55,797 nt of DNA from Nostoc punctiforme NIES-2108. GTDB taxonomy: Bacteria; Cyanobacteriota; Cyanobacteriia; Cyanobacteriales; Nostocaceae. A model generated the notes under the pieces. The model ran no database searches and had not been told where the DNA came from. It saw nothing but the letters and a program-made list of their open reading frames with translations. The stretch is from assembly GCA_003326195.1 (NCBI GenBank), contig LXQE01000171.1:1-55797 (forward strand). Direction: 5' to 3'. Shown piece after piece: positions 17,531 through 26,894 of the stretch. The position numbers and the translations under genes were made by a program. How positions within the stretch are numbered: the stretch's first letter is position 1; each line of letters starts with the position of its first letter.

Positions 17531-17737
17531 TTCTCTTCAGTGGAGTGCCTTATTTAACGACTGGGCTGATTTTGATTTTTGAGTATGCTATGGCTGTATG
17601 AGTATTTCAATATCATATTTTTGATATTCAAATTTCAAAAGATTTGTAACTAAAACTATAATTAACAGCGAATTATTCTAAGTAATAGTCCTTAGCATTA
17701 TATTGTGGTAACAGGTAGAAAACTTGGGAAAACTTCG

Positions 17738-20700
17738 ATGCCGCCACTGATCTCCATTGTCATCGTCAATTACAACCGGGAGTCTTACCTTGCAGAAGCG
17801 ATCGCTAGCGTCTTAACGCAGACATGGCAAGACTTTGAGCTACTAATTTGGGATGATGGTTCTACAGATAGATCGGTGGCGATCGCAAACAAATATGTTC
17901 AACAAGATAGGCGAGTGCGGCTGGTAGAAGCACACCATCAAGGATATACAGCGGCACTTACAGCAGCAATCAACCTAACCAACGGCACTTACATCGGTTT
18001 GGTAGACAGTGATGATATTTTAGCCCCTACTGCCCTTGCCCAAACTGCTAAAGTCCTCAATTGCCATCCAGAAACGGGATTTGTTTATACCGATTACTTA
18101 AATATTGACCAAGATAACTTTGTTATCGGCTACGGTCATCGCTGTAGTATTCCCTACTCTCAAGAAGGTCTTTTAGTAAACTTCATGACGTTTCACTTCC
18201 GCCTGATTCGGCGGTCGGTTTACGACCGGGTGGGAGGTATTAACCAGTCGTTTCCCTGTGCCCAAGATTACGATCTCTGTTTGCGACTTTCAGAGGTAGC
18301 TCAAGTGCGTCGCATTCCAGAGCCACTTTACCTCTACCGGATTCATTCTCAAAGCATCTCTACTACCAGAAGAACAGAACAAATGCTTTGGTCTAAGCGA
18401 GCGATCGCTCAAGCACTTTGGCGACGCGGATTAGCAGACAAGTTACAAATCGATGTAGAATTACCCACAGGTCGCTTCATATTACGCCGCAAAAAATCTT
18501 TATTGTCTAGTATCGCCGCTTCAGTCCTAGTTATTGCCTCGCTGGTAAGTCCCAGATTAGCCCAAGCACAACAAATAGTTCCTGCTAACGATGGTACAGG
18601 TACGATTGTTACCCCTAACGGCAATCGACTTGATATCACTGGCGGCACAACCTCTGGTGATAATGCAAACCTCTTTCACAGCTTTCAACAATTTGGGATT
18701 TCACCAGAACAAATCGCCAACTTTCAAGCTAGTCCGGCGCTGCAAAATATCCTTGGTCGAATTACAGGCGGGAATGCCTCAGTTATCAATGGTTTAATCC
18801 AGGTAACAGGTGGCAATGCTAACCTTTTCTTGATGAATCCAGCCGGATTTATTTTTGGAGCAAACGCCAGCTTAAATGTACCTGGTGCTTTTACGGTGAC
18901 AACAGCTAATGGCATTGGTTTTGGCAGTAGTTGGTTCAACGCCATCGGTGTGAATGACTACAACGCATTAGTTGGAAACCCCAATGGATTTGCCTTTAGT
19001 ACGAACCAGCCAGGAGCGATCGCAAATGCTGGCAATTTGGTAGTAGGTACTGGGCAAAATTTGAATTTATTAGGCGGTACTGTAGTCAATACCGGGCAAC
19101 TTTCAGCACCAGGAGGGCAGATTTCTGTCACATCCGTACCAGGACAAAATTGGGTGCGTCTCAGTCAGCCAGGAAATCTGCTGAGTCTAGAAATTCAGCC
19201 CCTCGCCTCTAGTAGCACCCAACCCAATAACTGGACAATTCCCATCGCCTCTTTACCAGAATTACTCACAGTTGGTAACACAGGCTTAACTGCCAATCCT
19301 GATGGAACCGTAAAATTAACAAACTCCAATGTCACAATTCCGACAGATCCAGGTACAACAATTGTTTCTGGAACAGTGAATACATCGAGTCAAGCAGGCG
19401 GTACTATAACTGCTTTGGGTAAAAAAGTCGCGGTGATTGATGCCAATATTAACGCCTCTGGAAATAATGGCGGCGGTACTGTGTTAATTGGTGGAGATTA
19501 TCAAGGTAAGGGGACTTTACCCAACGCAGATCGGACTTATGTGGACTCAAAATCCCTCATTAATGCTGATAGTCATTTGAATGGAAATGGCGGACAGGTA
19601 ATTGTTTGGGGTAACGACACAACCCAGTTTTTTGGTAACATTTCGGCTCGTGGAGGAGCAAATGTGGGGAATGGTGGTTTTGTAGAAGTATCAGGCAAAA
19701 ATTTCTTGACTTTCAACGGTTTGGTAGATACTTCAGCCGTCAATGGCAACTTTGGCACTTTATTGCTAGACCCCAGCACATTGACCATTATCGATGGTGG
19801 GACAGGTGATTTTGATGCCACAGCAGGCAATATTGCCTTTGGCGATGCAGATATTGGGGCTAATACAATTTCATGGGGTGCGATCGCAGCTTCGGGTGCA
19901 AATATCAACTTACAGTCCACCGGCAACATTACCATCAATGACATCACCGGAGCTACACCCGGAATAACTACCGCCGCTGGTGTGGCTTCATTAAATTTAG
20001 GCGGTGGTAGCTTCAGCCTGATCTCACAAAGCGGTTCTGTAAACTTTGTTGATCCCACCAACACAATCCAGACAACCGGAGGAGCCATTAACATTTCAGG
20101 AGCTAGCTTATCGCTGGGAAATCTAAATACAAGTGGAACTAATGGGAATAGCGGCAATGTAACCTTGTCTGCAACTGGCGACATTACTGCGGGCAATATT
20201 ATTGCCAGTGGTCAGGGCTACTCGTCGGCAGGTAATATTACAGTCCAAAGCACAAGTGGTGGAATTACCCTAAATAACCTAGACACTAGCAATATTCAAG
20301 GGTTTTCTGGATTTGGATATGGTGGCATTATTATTACGGATGCAGGAACAGTAAATTTGACTGCCGCAGGCAACATCTTCACAGGTGCTATTAATTCCTC
20401 TTCAAATGATGCTAATAGCTCAGGTAAGGCTGGCGATGTAGTCGCAACAACCACAGGCGGCAGTATTACCACAGGGGCAATTAACTCGTCTTTAATTAAG
20501 GATGGAGGTGGCGATTTTATCGGCACGGGTGGCGCGGTCAGCTTCACTGCCACAGATAATATCAGCGTTAATGGCGTCATTGATGCCTCAGCGATCGCCA
20601 CCGGAGTCGATGGTACTGCAAATGTTACAAGTGGCAACGTTACTTTACAGACTACCAATAATGCTGGTAATGCTGGCAGCAATATTCGTTTTACCAACAT

Positions 20701-22771
20701 CAACACCCAGTCCATAGCAGACGATTTTGTTGATGGAAATACCGTTAAAGGTGGCAATGTGCAAGTCCTAACCAACGGACTGATTCAAGGAATAGGAACC
20801 GGTGAAGCGATCACAACTGGTGGATTCTTTACAAGCGAAGGAGTTACTAATGTTCAACCTTTAACAGGAGGTACTATTAACATTCGCCATGATGGTGGCC
20901 CAAACAACGTAGATTTTATCGTCGGTGATGCAAGTGTTAATGGTACAGCAGGGTCAATTAATACAGGTAACAATTCAATAATCGCTTCAAATAGCTTTCC
21001 AGTCTTGCCAAATGGTGGAGATGCTAGCGGTACACCAACCGGCATCACCATTACTTCCGTTAACACCCCGCCGACATTAACGGCAAACTCATCGCTACCG
21101 GATACCCAGACCAATCAACCTGTTACCTTAACGTTCTCTAGTTTGGCTTCACTGGTTCTCGATACTAATAATGACATCACATCCATCAAGGTTGATGTCG
21201 TGAATACAGGAAGTCTGACTGTGAATGGACTTCCTGTCATCCCTGGTATTACTACCTTATCTAACGGTGATACTTTGGTGTACACACCTCCGGCAGATAC
21301 CAATGGGTCACTAAATGCCTTTGTGATTAGTGCAAATGACGGCGTTTCCTCTTCTGCATCTGTACAGGTAGGAATCAACGTCAGTCAGACTCCTACTCCG
21401 AATCCTAACCCCTGCACATTCCAGTGCAATCCACCAGTTAAACCGAATAACCCTGTCCCCAATAATCCTAATATTGATAACCCCGTTCTTAATACCGACC
21501 CCACTCCTGAAGACAATTTCACAGATGATTTTGCCGACCATTTAGGCATACCCACCCCTAGAATCAAAACCCTAGATGATGCCAAAGAAATTGCTCGCAA
21601 AATTGAAGAAGCTACTGGTGCGAAACCTGCATTTATCTACATCAGTTTTGTCCCTGTGGAAATTATACCAGAGGGAAATTTAGGTAAAGATCAAAAATTT
21701 ACGAAACAGTTAAATACCATAACAGAAAAGGATAGCGATCAACTAGAAGTAGTAGTAGTAACCGGAAAAAGCAATCCTATCCGCAAGCGCATCCCAGAAA
21801 CAACTAAAGCCAAAGTTCTCCAAGTAGCTCAAGAATTTCGTGACCAAATCGTAAGTCCACAAAACCGTCGCCGCACTGGTTATTTGCGTTCATCCCAACA
21901 ACTTTATCGCTGGATTATTGCACCATTAGAGGCAGATTTACAGGCGAGAGGAATCAACAATCTGGTCTTTTTACCAGACATTGGGTTACGTTCAACCCCA
22001 ATGGCAGCACTTCACGATGGAAAGAGGTTTCTAGTAGAAAAATACAGTATTGGCTTAATGCCTAGTCTTAGTTTGACTAATACCCTCTATAAAGACATCA
22101 AAAAATCTCAAATTTTAGCATTGGGGGTTTCTCAGAGTACTCAGGGACAAGAGCCTTTACCAGCAGTCCCCCTGGAGTTATCAACACTAGTATCTAAACT
22201 CTGGCAAGGCAAATTATTGTTAGATAAGCAAGCCACTTTAGAAAATCTCAAAACTATCCGCCGCCAACAACCTTTTGGAATTATTCACATGGCAACCCAT
22301 GCCGATTTTGCTACCGGTGCTTTGAGTAATTCCTATATTCAACTGTGGGAAGACAAGTTGCGCTTGAACCAATTACGACAATTGCGCTTGAATGAACCTG
22401 AAGTTGAAATGCTGGTGCTAAGTGCTTGTAGAACAGCTTTAGGGGATGAAGAATCAGAACTGGGATTTGCAGGTTTAGCAGTGCTGGCAGGTGTGAAAAC
22501 TAGTGTTGCTAGTCTTTGGTCGGTTAATGATGCTGGCACAGCAGCGTTGATGACAAAATTTTATGAGAATTTAAAGACAGCTCCAATTAAGGCAGAGGCT
22601 CTTAGACAGGCTCAAGTAGCTATGGTTAAAGGGCAAATTTATGTAAAGGATGGACAAGTGCAAGGTTTAGGAGTAGTTGGGAATTTGCCTTTACCTGCTG
22701 ACAGTGCTGATGAATCACTTATGCATCCTTATTATTGGGCTGGATTTACAATGGTTGGTAATCCTTGGTGA
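17738..22771 (+). CDS. Glycosyltransferase 2 - TpsA exoprotein - CHAT protease fusion
   Basis: A 1677-residue protein in one uninterrupted frame. Residues 4-225 are a GT2 glycosyltransferase (IVIVNYNRESY; DSDD at 90-93; DYDLCLRL). Residues about 247-277 form a full signal peptide: RRKK, a hydrophobic core, and AQA before QQ, with cleavage predicted after Ala277. Then comes a TPS domain (about 285-410; NPAGFIFGANAS, NPNGFAFS), a Gly/Asn-rich beta-helix to about 1105, an Ig/cadherin-like repeat to 1215, a Pro/Asn-rich linker, and a C-terminal CHAT protease with His1521 (MATHADF) and Cys1564 (LSACRTALG). ATG 17738 has GGGA 8 nt before it and is preferred to GTG 17705. The divergent TpsB is the expected exporter. 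No ribosome-binding site supports a separate start for the TpsA part. Confidence 0.9.
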   Translation: MPPLISIVIVNYNRESYLAEAIASVLTQTWQDFELLIWDDGSTDRSVAIANKYVQQDRRVRLVEAHHQGYTAALTAAINLTNGTYIGLVDSDDILAPTALAQTAKVLNCHPETGFVYTDYLNIDQDNFVIGYGHRCSIPYSQEGLLVNFMTFHFRLIRRSVYDRVGGINQSFPCAQDYDLCLRLSEVAQVRRIPEPLYLYRIHSQSISTTRRTEQMLWSKRAIAQALWRRGLADKLQIDVELPTGRFILRRKKSLLSSIAASVLVIASLVSPRLAQAQQIVPANDGTGTIVTPNGNRLDITGGTTSGDNANLFHSFQQFGISPEQIANFQASPALQNILGRITGGNASVINGLIQVTGGNANLFLMNPAGFIFGANASLNVPGAFTVTTANGIGFGSSWFNAIGVNDYNALVGNPNGFAFSTNQPGAIANAGNLVVGTGQNLNLLGGTVVNTGQLSAPGGQISVTSVPGQNWVRLSQPGNLLSLEIQPLASSSTQPNNWTIPIASLPELLTVGNTGLTANPDGTVKLTNSNVTIPTDPGTTIVSGTVNTSSQAGGTITALGKKVAVIDANINASGNNGGGTVLIGGDYQGKGTLPNADRTYVDSKSLINADSHLNGNGGQVIVWGNDTTQFFGNISARGGANVGNGGFVEVSGKNFLTFNGLVDTSAVNGNFGTLLLDPSTLTIIDGGTGDFDATAGNIAFGDADIGANTISWGAIAASGANINLQSTGNITINDITGATPGITTAAGVASLNLGGGSFSLISQSGSVNFVDPTNTIQTTGGAINISGASLSLGNLNTSGTNGNSGNVTLSATGDITAGNIIASGQGYSSAGNITVQSTSGGITLNNLDTSNIQGFSGFGYGGIIITDAGTVNLTAAGNIFTGAINSSSNDANSSGKAGDVVATTTGGSITTGAINSSLIKDGGGDFIGTGGAVSFTATDNISVNGVIDASAIATGVDGTANVTSGNVTLQTTNNAGNAGSNIRFTNINTQSIADDFVDGNTVKGGNVQVLTNGLIQGIGTGEAITTGGFFTSEGVTNVQPLTGGTINIRHDGGPNNVDFIVGDASVNGTAGSINTGNNSIIASNSFPVLPNGGDASGTPTGITITSVNTPPTLTANSSLPDTQTNQPVTLTFSSLASLVLDTNNDITSIKVDVVNTGSLTVNGLPVIPGITTLSNGDTLVYTPPADTNGSLNAFVISANDGVSSSASVQVGINVSQTPTPNPNPCTFQCNPPVKPNNPVPNNPNIDNPVLNTDPTPEDNFTDDFADHLGIPTPRIKTLDDAKEIARKIEEATGAKPAFIYISFVPVEIIPEGNLGKDQKFTKQLNTITEKDSDQLEVVVVTGKSNPIRKRIPETTKAKVLQVAQEFRDQIVSPQNRRRTGYLRSSQQLYRWIIAPLEADLQARGINNLVFLPDIGLRSTPMAALHDGKRFLVEKYSIGLMPSLSLTNTLYKDIKKSQILALGVSQSTQGQEPLPAVPLELSTLVSKLWQGKLLLDKQATLENLKTIRRQQPFGIIHMATHADFATGALSNSYIQLWEDKLRLNQLRQLRLNEPEVEMLVLSACRTALGDEESELGFAGLAVLAGVKTSVASLWSVNDAGTAALMTKFYENLKTAPIKAEALRQAQVAMVKGQIYVKDGQVQGLGVVGNLPLPADSADESLMHPYYWAGFTMVGNPW

Positions 22772-22987
22772 AGGTAGGGAATATGGAGTCCGAGAGCTAG
22801 GGGGAGAAAGAGATTTTTCTTGTTGCTATTAACCTAACGTAAGTTTGACGCAGAATTAGTATTACTAATAACTTAAATCGAGCGACATACTTATAGCGGA
22901 TACTACGGATGAAAGATGTGTCTTCTTGCAGATGAACGCTACAATCTATCAGAAAATTAAAGAAATAGTTAAATCCAGAGTGGCTTC

Positions 22988-23608
22988 ATGACGGCTAATT
23001 TAACACCTAAAGCGACATTTGACTTTGTTAACGTGCTATCTCAGGCTGCGGCTAAGTATAGAGAACCAAAAAGTATACGCCCTAATGCTGAAATATTAGT
23101 AAAGGCGTTGCTACAAGCCGAAAAAACTGCCAAGCAACAAAAGTTGACTTATCCGTTTGAGTTTCTTCTCGGTAAATGGCAACTTTGCTTTGTTACTGGC
23201 ACTAAGAAAAACAGAGGTAGCGGGGGAATTGTATTAGGCAACGGTTTCTATGTACCTAAATTTATAACAATCCATGTTTCCTTTTATGCCACTTTGGAAC
23301 AGGATTCAGACAGAGGCGAAATTGCTAATCAGGTTGAGCTTAACCCAGTTTCACTGAAGCTCACGGGGCCAGTGCAATATTTCGGGAAGAAAAATTTATT
23401 GGCTTTTGACTTTAACCAGATGATTATCAGTTTGTTTGGTCGTGTTATTTACAACAGAGCAATCCGTGCTGGTAAAGTTCAAACAGAAGATTTCTACAAC
23501 CAACCTATAGCGAAACTACCCTTCTTTGGCTTCTTTTTAGTGACAGAAGATTTCATTGCAGCTCGCGGTCGTGGGGGAGGATTGGCATTTTGGATTCGAG
23601 AAACTTAA
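22988..23608 (+). CDS. PAP/fibrillin-like lipid-associated protein
   Basis: A 206-residue soluble protein. Residues about 58-75 (PFEFLLGKWQLCFVTGT) and the C-terminus (FFLVTEDFIAARGRGGGLAFWIR) resemble the opening and closing strands of the plastid-lipid-associated protein (fibrillin) beta-barrel, which binds lipids or carotenoids near thylakoids in plants and cyanobacteria. The rest is beta-rich and weakly conserved. The family call rests on this pattern and is moderate. It lies alone between the secretion pair and tRNA-Val, with an inverted repeat 58 bp after its stop. Confidence 0.6.
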   Translation: MTANLTPKATFDFVNVLSQAAAKYREPKSIRPNAEILVKALLQAEKTAKQQKLTYPFEFLLGKWQLCFVTGTKKNRGSGGIVLGNGFYVPKFITIHVSFYATLEQDSDRGEIANQVELNPVSLKLTGPVQYFGKKNLLAFDFNQMIISLFGRVIYNRAIRAGKVQTEDFYNQPIAKLPFFGFFLVTEDFIAARGRGGGLAFWIRET

Positions 23609-23666
23609 AGACGCTTGCAGGAAATCAGGCAGTCTTGCTGGAGGCAAAAAGAAAAAGGATTTGACT

Positions 23667-23720
23667 TATTTGTTTGATTTGTAGCAAGTGGTGCAACCTT
23701 TTTTACAAATCAAACAAATA
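23667..23720. terminator. 17-bp perfect inverted repeat
   Basis: TATTTGTTTGATTTGTA at 23667-23683 is repeated in inverse at 23704-23720 with a 20-nt loop that ends in six T. It most likely stops transcription from the fibrillin-like gene before the tRNA. A binding site for a recombinase is an alternative, because a serine-recombinase-like gene lies 700 bp downstream. Confidence 0.5.
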
Positions 23721-23832
23721 CTTCACATCATCTGCGCTTGATTACTTAGTGAGTGATAGAGTTCGCCTGATTTGGTCTTTTATCTTGCCTTATCAGAGAA
23801 GTATATGCTACTATTGATAATTGTGTGGTTAA

Positions 23833-23906
<74 letters not shown>

Positions 23907-23970
23907 TAGACAATGTACTGTACAGTGACTCCCAAGCTGTGCTGGCTGTCCTAAACTTGTCCTAAGAGTA

Positions 23971-24147
23971 TCACAGGATAATATCTACTTCCCCATCTTT
24001 TTTATCAACTGCATAGTAGCAGGTTACAGGTATCATCCCATCGTCGCTTAGGTATCCTGTCAACCTAAAGGTTACACCGGGATACTCAGCCAGTCCAGAT
24101 GATAAACTTTCCTCTAGCGATCGCAACAGACGCGGCAAATCGGACAT
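23971..24147 (-). CDS. Small ORF, 58 residues, possibly a gene remnant
   Basis: Starts MSDLPRLLRSLEESLSSG and ends DKKDGEVDIIL. The composition is protein-like: an amphipathic helix followed by strands. The frame stays open upstream for about 20 more codons without another ATG, so this may be the C-terminal part of a longer lost gene. I do not recognise it. It lies in a degraded patch between tRNA-Val and the ABC remnant. Confidence 0.4.
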   Translation of the reverse strand: MSDLPRLLRSLEESLSSGLAEYPGVTFRLTGYLSDDGMIPVTCYYAVDKKDGEVDIIL

Positions 24148-24213
24148 AACGCTAAACTCAACTTCGCCGATTCCAAAAACAGAACATAAATTTACAATAT
24201 TTTGTGTAACCTA

Positions 24214-24372
24214 GCGAAGGGAAGAATAGCCGTCGTAGTTAGCCATCGCCTCGCTTTGGCAGTAGTACTAGAACACGGTCAAATTATCGAGGTAGGTACT
24301 CATGACGAACTCATGGCACTAGGCGGACAGTATCACTTGATGTTTTGTCGTCAAGCTAGTAGTTATAACTGA
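24214..24372 (+). pseudogene. C-terminal remnant of an ABC exporter ATPase
   Basis: Translates without stop to the end of an ABC exporter nucleotide-binding domain: RIAVVVSHRLA (H-loop region) joined directly to VVLEHGQIIEVGTHDELMALGG and a short tail ending at TGA. The usual stretch between the H-loop and the D-R-I-L-V-L strand is missing, and Walker A, signature and Walker B are absent upstream. No start codon is present. Confidence 0.8.
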
Positions 24373-24403
24373 TACCATTTCTTTGTAAAGCTGCACTAAA
24401 CCT

Positions 24404-25711
24404 TTGAAAATAATTGCCTACTCTTACACCGATCCGCTTTTAGAATCTTCTCCCGATCGAGCCGATTGGGGATGGGAGGTGGATCGGGTTTATGAAGATT
24501 TAGGCAAGCCAGACTCTTCGGAACGATCGCAATTACAACAATTATTCATAGATTGCCAAACTGAACCAGCAGATTATCTCCTGATTCGTCGGTTGGAAGA
24601 ATTGGGAGATACTGTAGAGGAAATTAGCCATCGGCTCAATCAACTCGAAGTAATGGGAATATCAGTAATCGCCACTGAACAGCCCTACACTTCCGAAAAT
24701 TACCCTCTGGGCGCTGACTTGCTGAATTTGCTACACGCAATCCAACGTCAGCAACGTAGTCGCCGCATCCGCCAAGGACATGCCCGTAATCGCCTTGAGA
24801 TTGCACCGCCACCCGGCAAAGTTCCCTATGGCTATCGCAGAGGTAAGGGAAAATATACCATTGACCGCAGTACTTCACCAGTAGTCAAAGATTTTTTTGA
24901 ACATTTTTTACTCTATGGTTCCCTGCGAGGTTCAGTGCGTTACTTGGCAAAAAAATACGGCAAGAAAATCTCCGTTACCACAGGAAGACGCTGGCTAACT
25001 AATCCAGTCTATCGCGGCAATACAGCCTACCAAAATGGGGAAATTATCTCCAATACCCATATTCCGATAATTTCTAAGGAAGAAGCAGCCCAAGTTGACC
25101 GACTTTTACGCCGTAACAGTCGTTTACCATCCCGAACTGCTAGCGCACCGCGTTCTTTAGCTGGGTTGGTTATCTGTGGCGAGTGTCAGTCACATATGAC
25201 AGTTACCCGTGTTACCCAACGCAACCAAGATAAAGAGTATCTTTATTTACGTTCTACTAGCTGTCCCCAAAGCCCCAAGTGTAAGGCTATTCCATATCAA
25301 GAGGTGTTGGAACATACCATTGAAACCGTTTGCCGTGATTTACCTCTGGCGGTAGCAGGAATGAATTTTCCTCAGTTGGATGCATTCAAGAATAGTTTAG
25401 GACAAGCGATCGCTCGTCAGCAAGAAATACTTGCTCAGTTACCCGCTTTAATTGAAACTGGAATTTTAGATGCCGAAACAGCAAAGTTAAGGGCTTACAA
25501 ACTCCGCATAGAAATTTCTGCGCTCGAAGCAAAGTTGGCGATTCTCCCTCCAGTTAACTTGCGTTCTGTTGCTCAAGCTGTTTCTATACCACAATTTTGG
25601 TTAGATTTGTCGGAAACAGAACGAAGATTTTACTTTCGAGAATTTATTAGACAAATTGAGATTGTTTGTCAGAATAAAGAATTAAAACTCCAAGTTATTT
25701 TTATTTTTTGA
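24404..25711 (+). CDS. Large serine recombinase-like protein with altered active site
   Basis: A 435-residue protein with large serine recombinase layout: resolvase-like domain (1-125), recombinase domain (about 135-240; GKVPYGYRRGKGKY), zinc ribbon (CGECQSHM...CPQSPKC, about 258-298), then a helical coiled-coil region. The resolvase domain departs from the consensus. The start AYSYTDP lacks the R-V-S signature carrying the catalytic Ser and Arg, and EELGD (65-69) replaces the D-R-L-G-R box with its two catalytic Arg. It may therefore be inactive or a regulator. The TTG start is forced by an in-frame stop at 24386 and no nearby ATG. It lies 0.5 kb after tRNA-Val. XisF-type excision enzymes are relatives. 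Confidence 0.75.
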   Translation: MKIIAYSYTDPLLESSPDRADWGWEVDRVYEDLGKPDSSERSQLQQLFIDCQTEPADYLLIRRLEELGDTVEEISHRLNQLEVMGISVIATEQPYTSENYPLGADLLNLLHAIQRQQRSRRIRQGHARNRLEIAPPPGKVPYGYRRGKGKYTIDRSTSPVVKDFFEHFLLYGSLRGSVRYLAKKYGKKISVTTGRRWLTNPVYRGNTAYQNGEIISNTHIPIISKEEAAQVDRLLRRNSRLPSRTASAPRSLAGLVICGECQSHMTVTRVTQRNQDKEYLYLRSTSCPQSPKCKAIPYQEVLEHTIETVCRDLPLAVAGMNFPQLDAFKNSLGQAIARQQEILAQLPALIETGILDAETAKLRAYKLRIEISALEAKLAILPPVNLRSVAQAVSIPQFWLDLSETERRFYFREFIRQIEIVCQNKELKLQVIFIF

Positions 25712-25724
25712 TTTAATTGAAACG

Positions 25725-26894
25725 CTATTTTTGAGACGGTTGATCTTTAGTATACGCAACAGGTTTTGGCCCTGCATTCCGCACATTGATAACTTTATTC
25801 AGGATATCAAACCAAAAAGGCGCACCCATAGCAATAGCAAAACCACTCACTATCCAACCACAAATTAATTTAAAAACCTGTGATATTCTGATGTAAACTA
25901 TATTCGATTTCGTTGTATCTAATAACTCAAACTGTTGATTAATATTTTGCCATCCAATGGGTATAGAAGCATTTCCTAATAGCTTTTCAATCTCCTTTCT
26001 GGCTTCTTGATCGTTAATATAATCGATTCGTTGACTTGCACTTTGAGTAATGGTAGAGCGGATAACCGAATCCTGCGACAGTCTTTTAACCAAGTGAAAT
26101 GTATCAGTATTGGTTAAAAATGCAACTAATATTCCAATTAAAATAGCAACTCCTTTGGCATTTCGCTTATAAACACCGCTTGCTCGATCCATTGAGCGAT
26201 CAAACCATGTTTCTACTTCATTTTTAAATTGATTCACTTCTTCTGTGAGATCGCCAATCTTTATCCTGCTACGTTGAGCAATTACACTAAGGCTCCTGAT
26301 TAAACTATCAGGGACTTCATCAGGTAACTCATTATTAACAAAATCTATAAATTTCTGGTCAATATCTCCATAAATTTCTTGAATTTTTGTGTAACTTGCA
26401 CTAGTGGGACTATTAATACCTTTTTTAAGTTCTTTATAAGAGGCTAATATCATCTGTAAGTTAGTTTTTGCTTCTTCACTAGGATGTTTAACATGATTAA
26501 TTAGCTCAGGAATTTTTAAGGTGTCTAATAAAGTAATTGAAAATGTTTCAGAAGGAAGATATGAAGGTCCACTTTGTTTTTCTATTACTTTTTTATCAGG
26601 GTTTTTAGTAATTCCCTGAAAATGTTTTTCTACTTTACCCTTGGCTTGGTGATTCAATGTATTAATCAAAGGATCGTTATAAAGTTTCTGTACCAAATGG
26701 ATTGCATTGATAATATCTGATTTTTCACTTTCACTACCACCTGATAAAAGTAATTCAATTGAAGTTCTTAAATGTTTAGCTCTCCATTGTAATAATGTGG
26801 CGATTATTTCCTGGATTTCCGAAGCTAGCAAGCTCAAAATCAAGTAAATAAAAACTAATCCCAGAGTAATATCTACAACTACAGGTAAATTCAT
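25725..26894 (-). CDS. Membrane protein of unknown function
   Basis: A 389-residue protein. A membrane helix at about 6-27 precedes the conserved-looking SEIQEIIATLLQWRAKHLR. A long soluble helical region follows (about 40-240), then a helix near 248-268 and one near 345-365, before GAPFWFDILNKVINVRNAG. I do not know a named function; similar proteins occur in scattered bacteria as predicted transmembrane proteins. GGAG lies upstream of the ATG. It is convergent with the recombinase-like gene (13-bp gap) and transcribed alone. Confidence 0.6.
   Translation of the reverse strand: MNLPVVVDITLGLVFIYLILSLLASEIQEIIATLLQWRAKHLRTSIELLLSGGSESEKSDIINAIHLVQKLYNDPLINTLNHQAKGKVEKHFQGITKNPDKKVIEKQSGPSYLPSETFSITLLDTLKIPELINHVKHPSEEAKTNLQMILASYKELKKGINSPTSASYTKIQEIYGDIDQKFIDFVNNELPDEVPDSLIRSLSVIAQRSRIKIGDLTEEVNQFKNEVETWFDRSMDRASGVYKRNAKGVAILIGILVAFLTNTDTFHLVKRLSQDSVIRSTITQSASQRIDYINDQEARKEIEKLLGNASIPIGWQNINQQFELLDTTKSNIVYIRISQVFKLICGWIVSGFAIAMGAPFWFDILNKVINVRNAGPKPVAYTKDQPSQK

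Noticed and set aside
17738..18480. Possibility that GT2 and TpsA are two genes
   Set aside because: There is no stop between them and no start with a ribosome-binding site before the signal peptide; kept as a fusion, with a check listed in the finding.
18409..21600. Several minus-strand open frames opposite the TpsA region
   Set aside because: They mirror a long, low-complexity Gly/Asn/Thr-rich gene with clear domain content on the plus strand.
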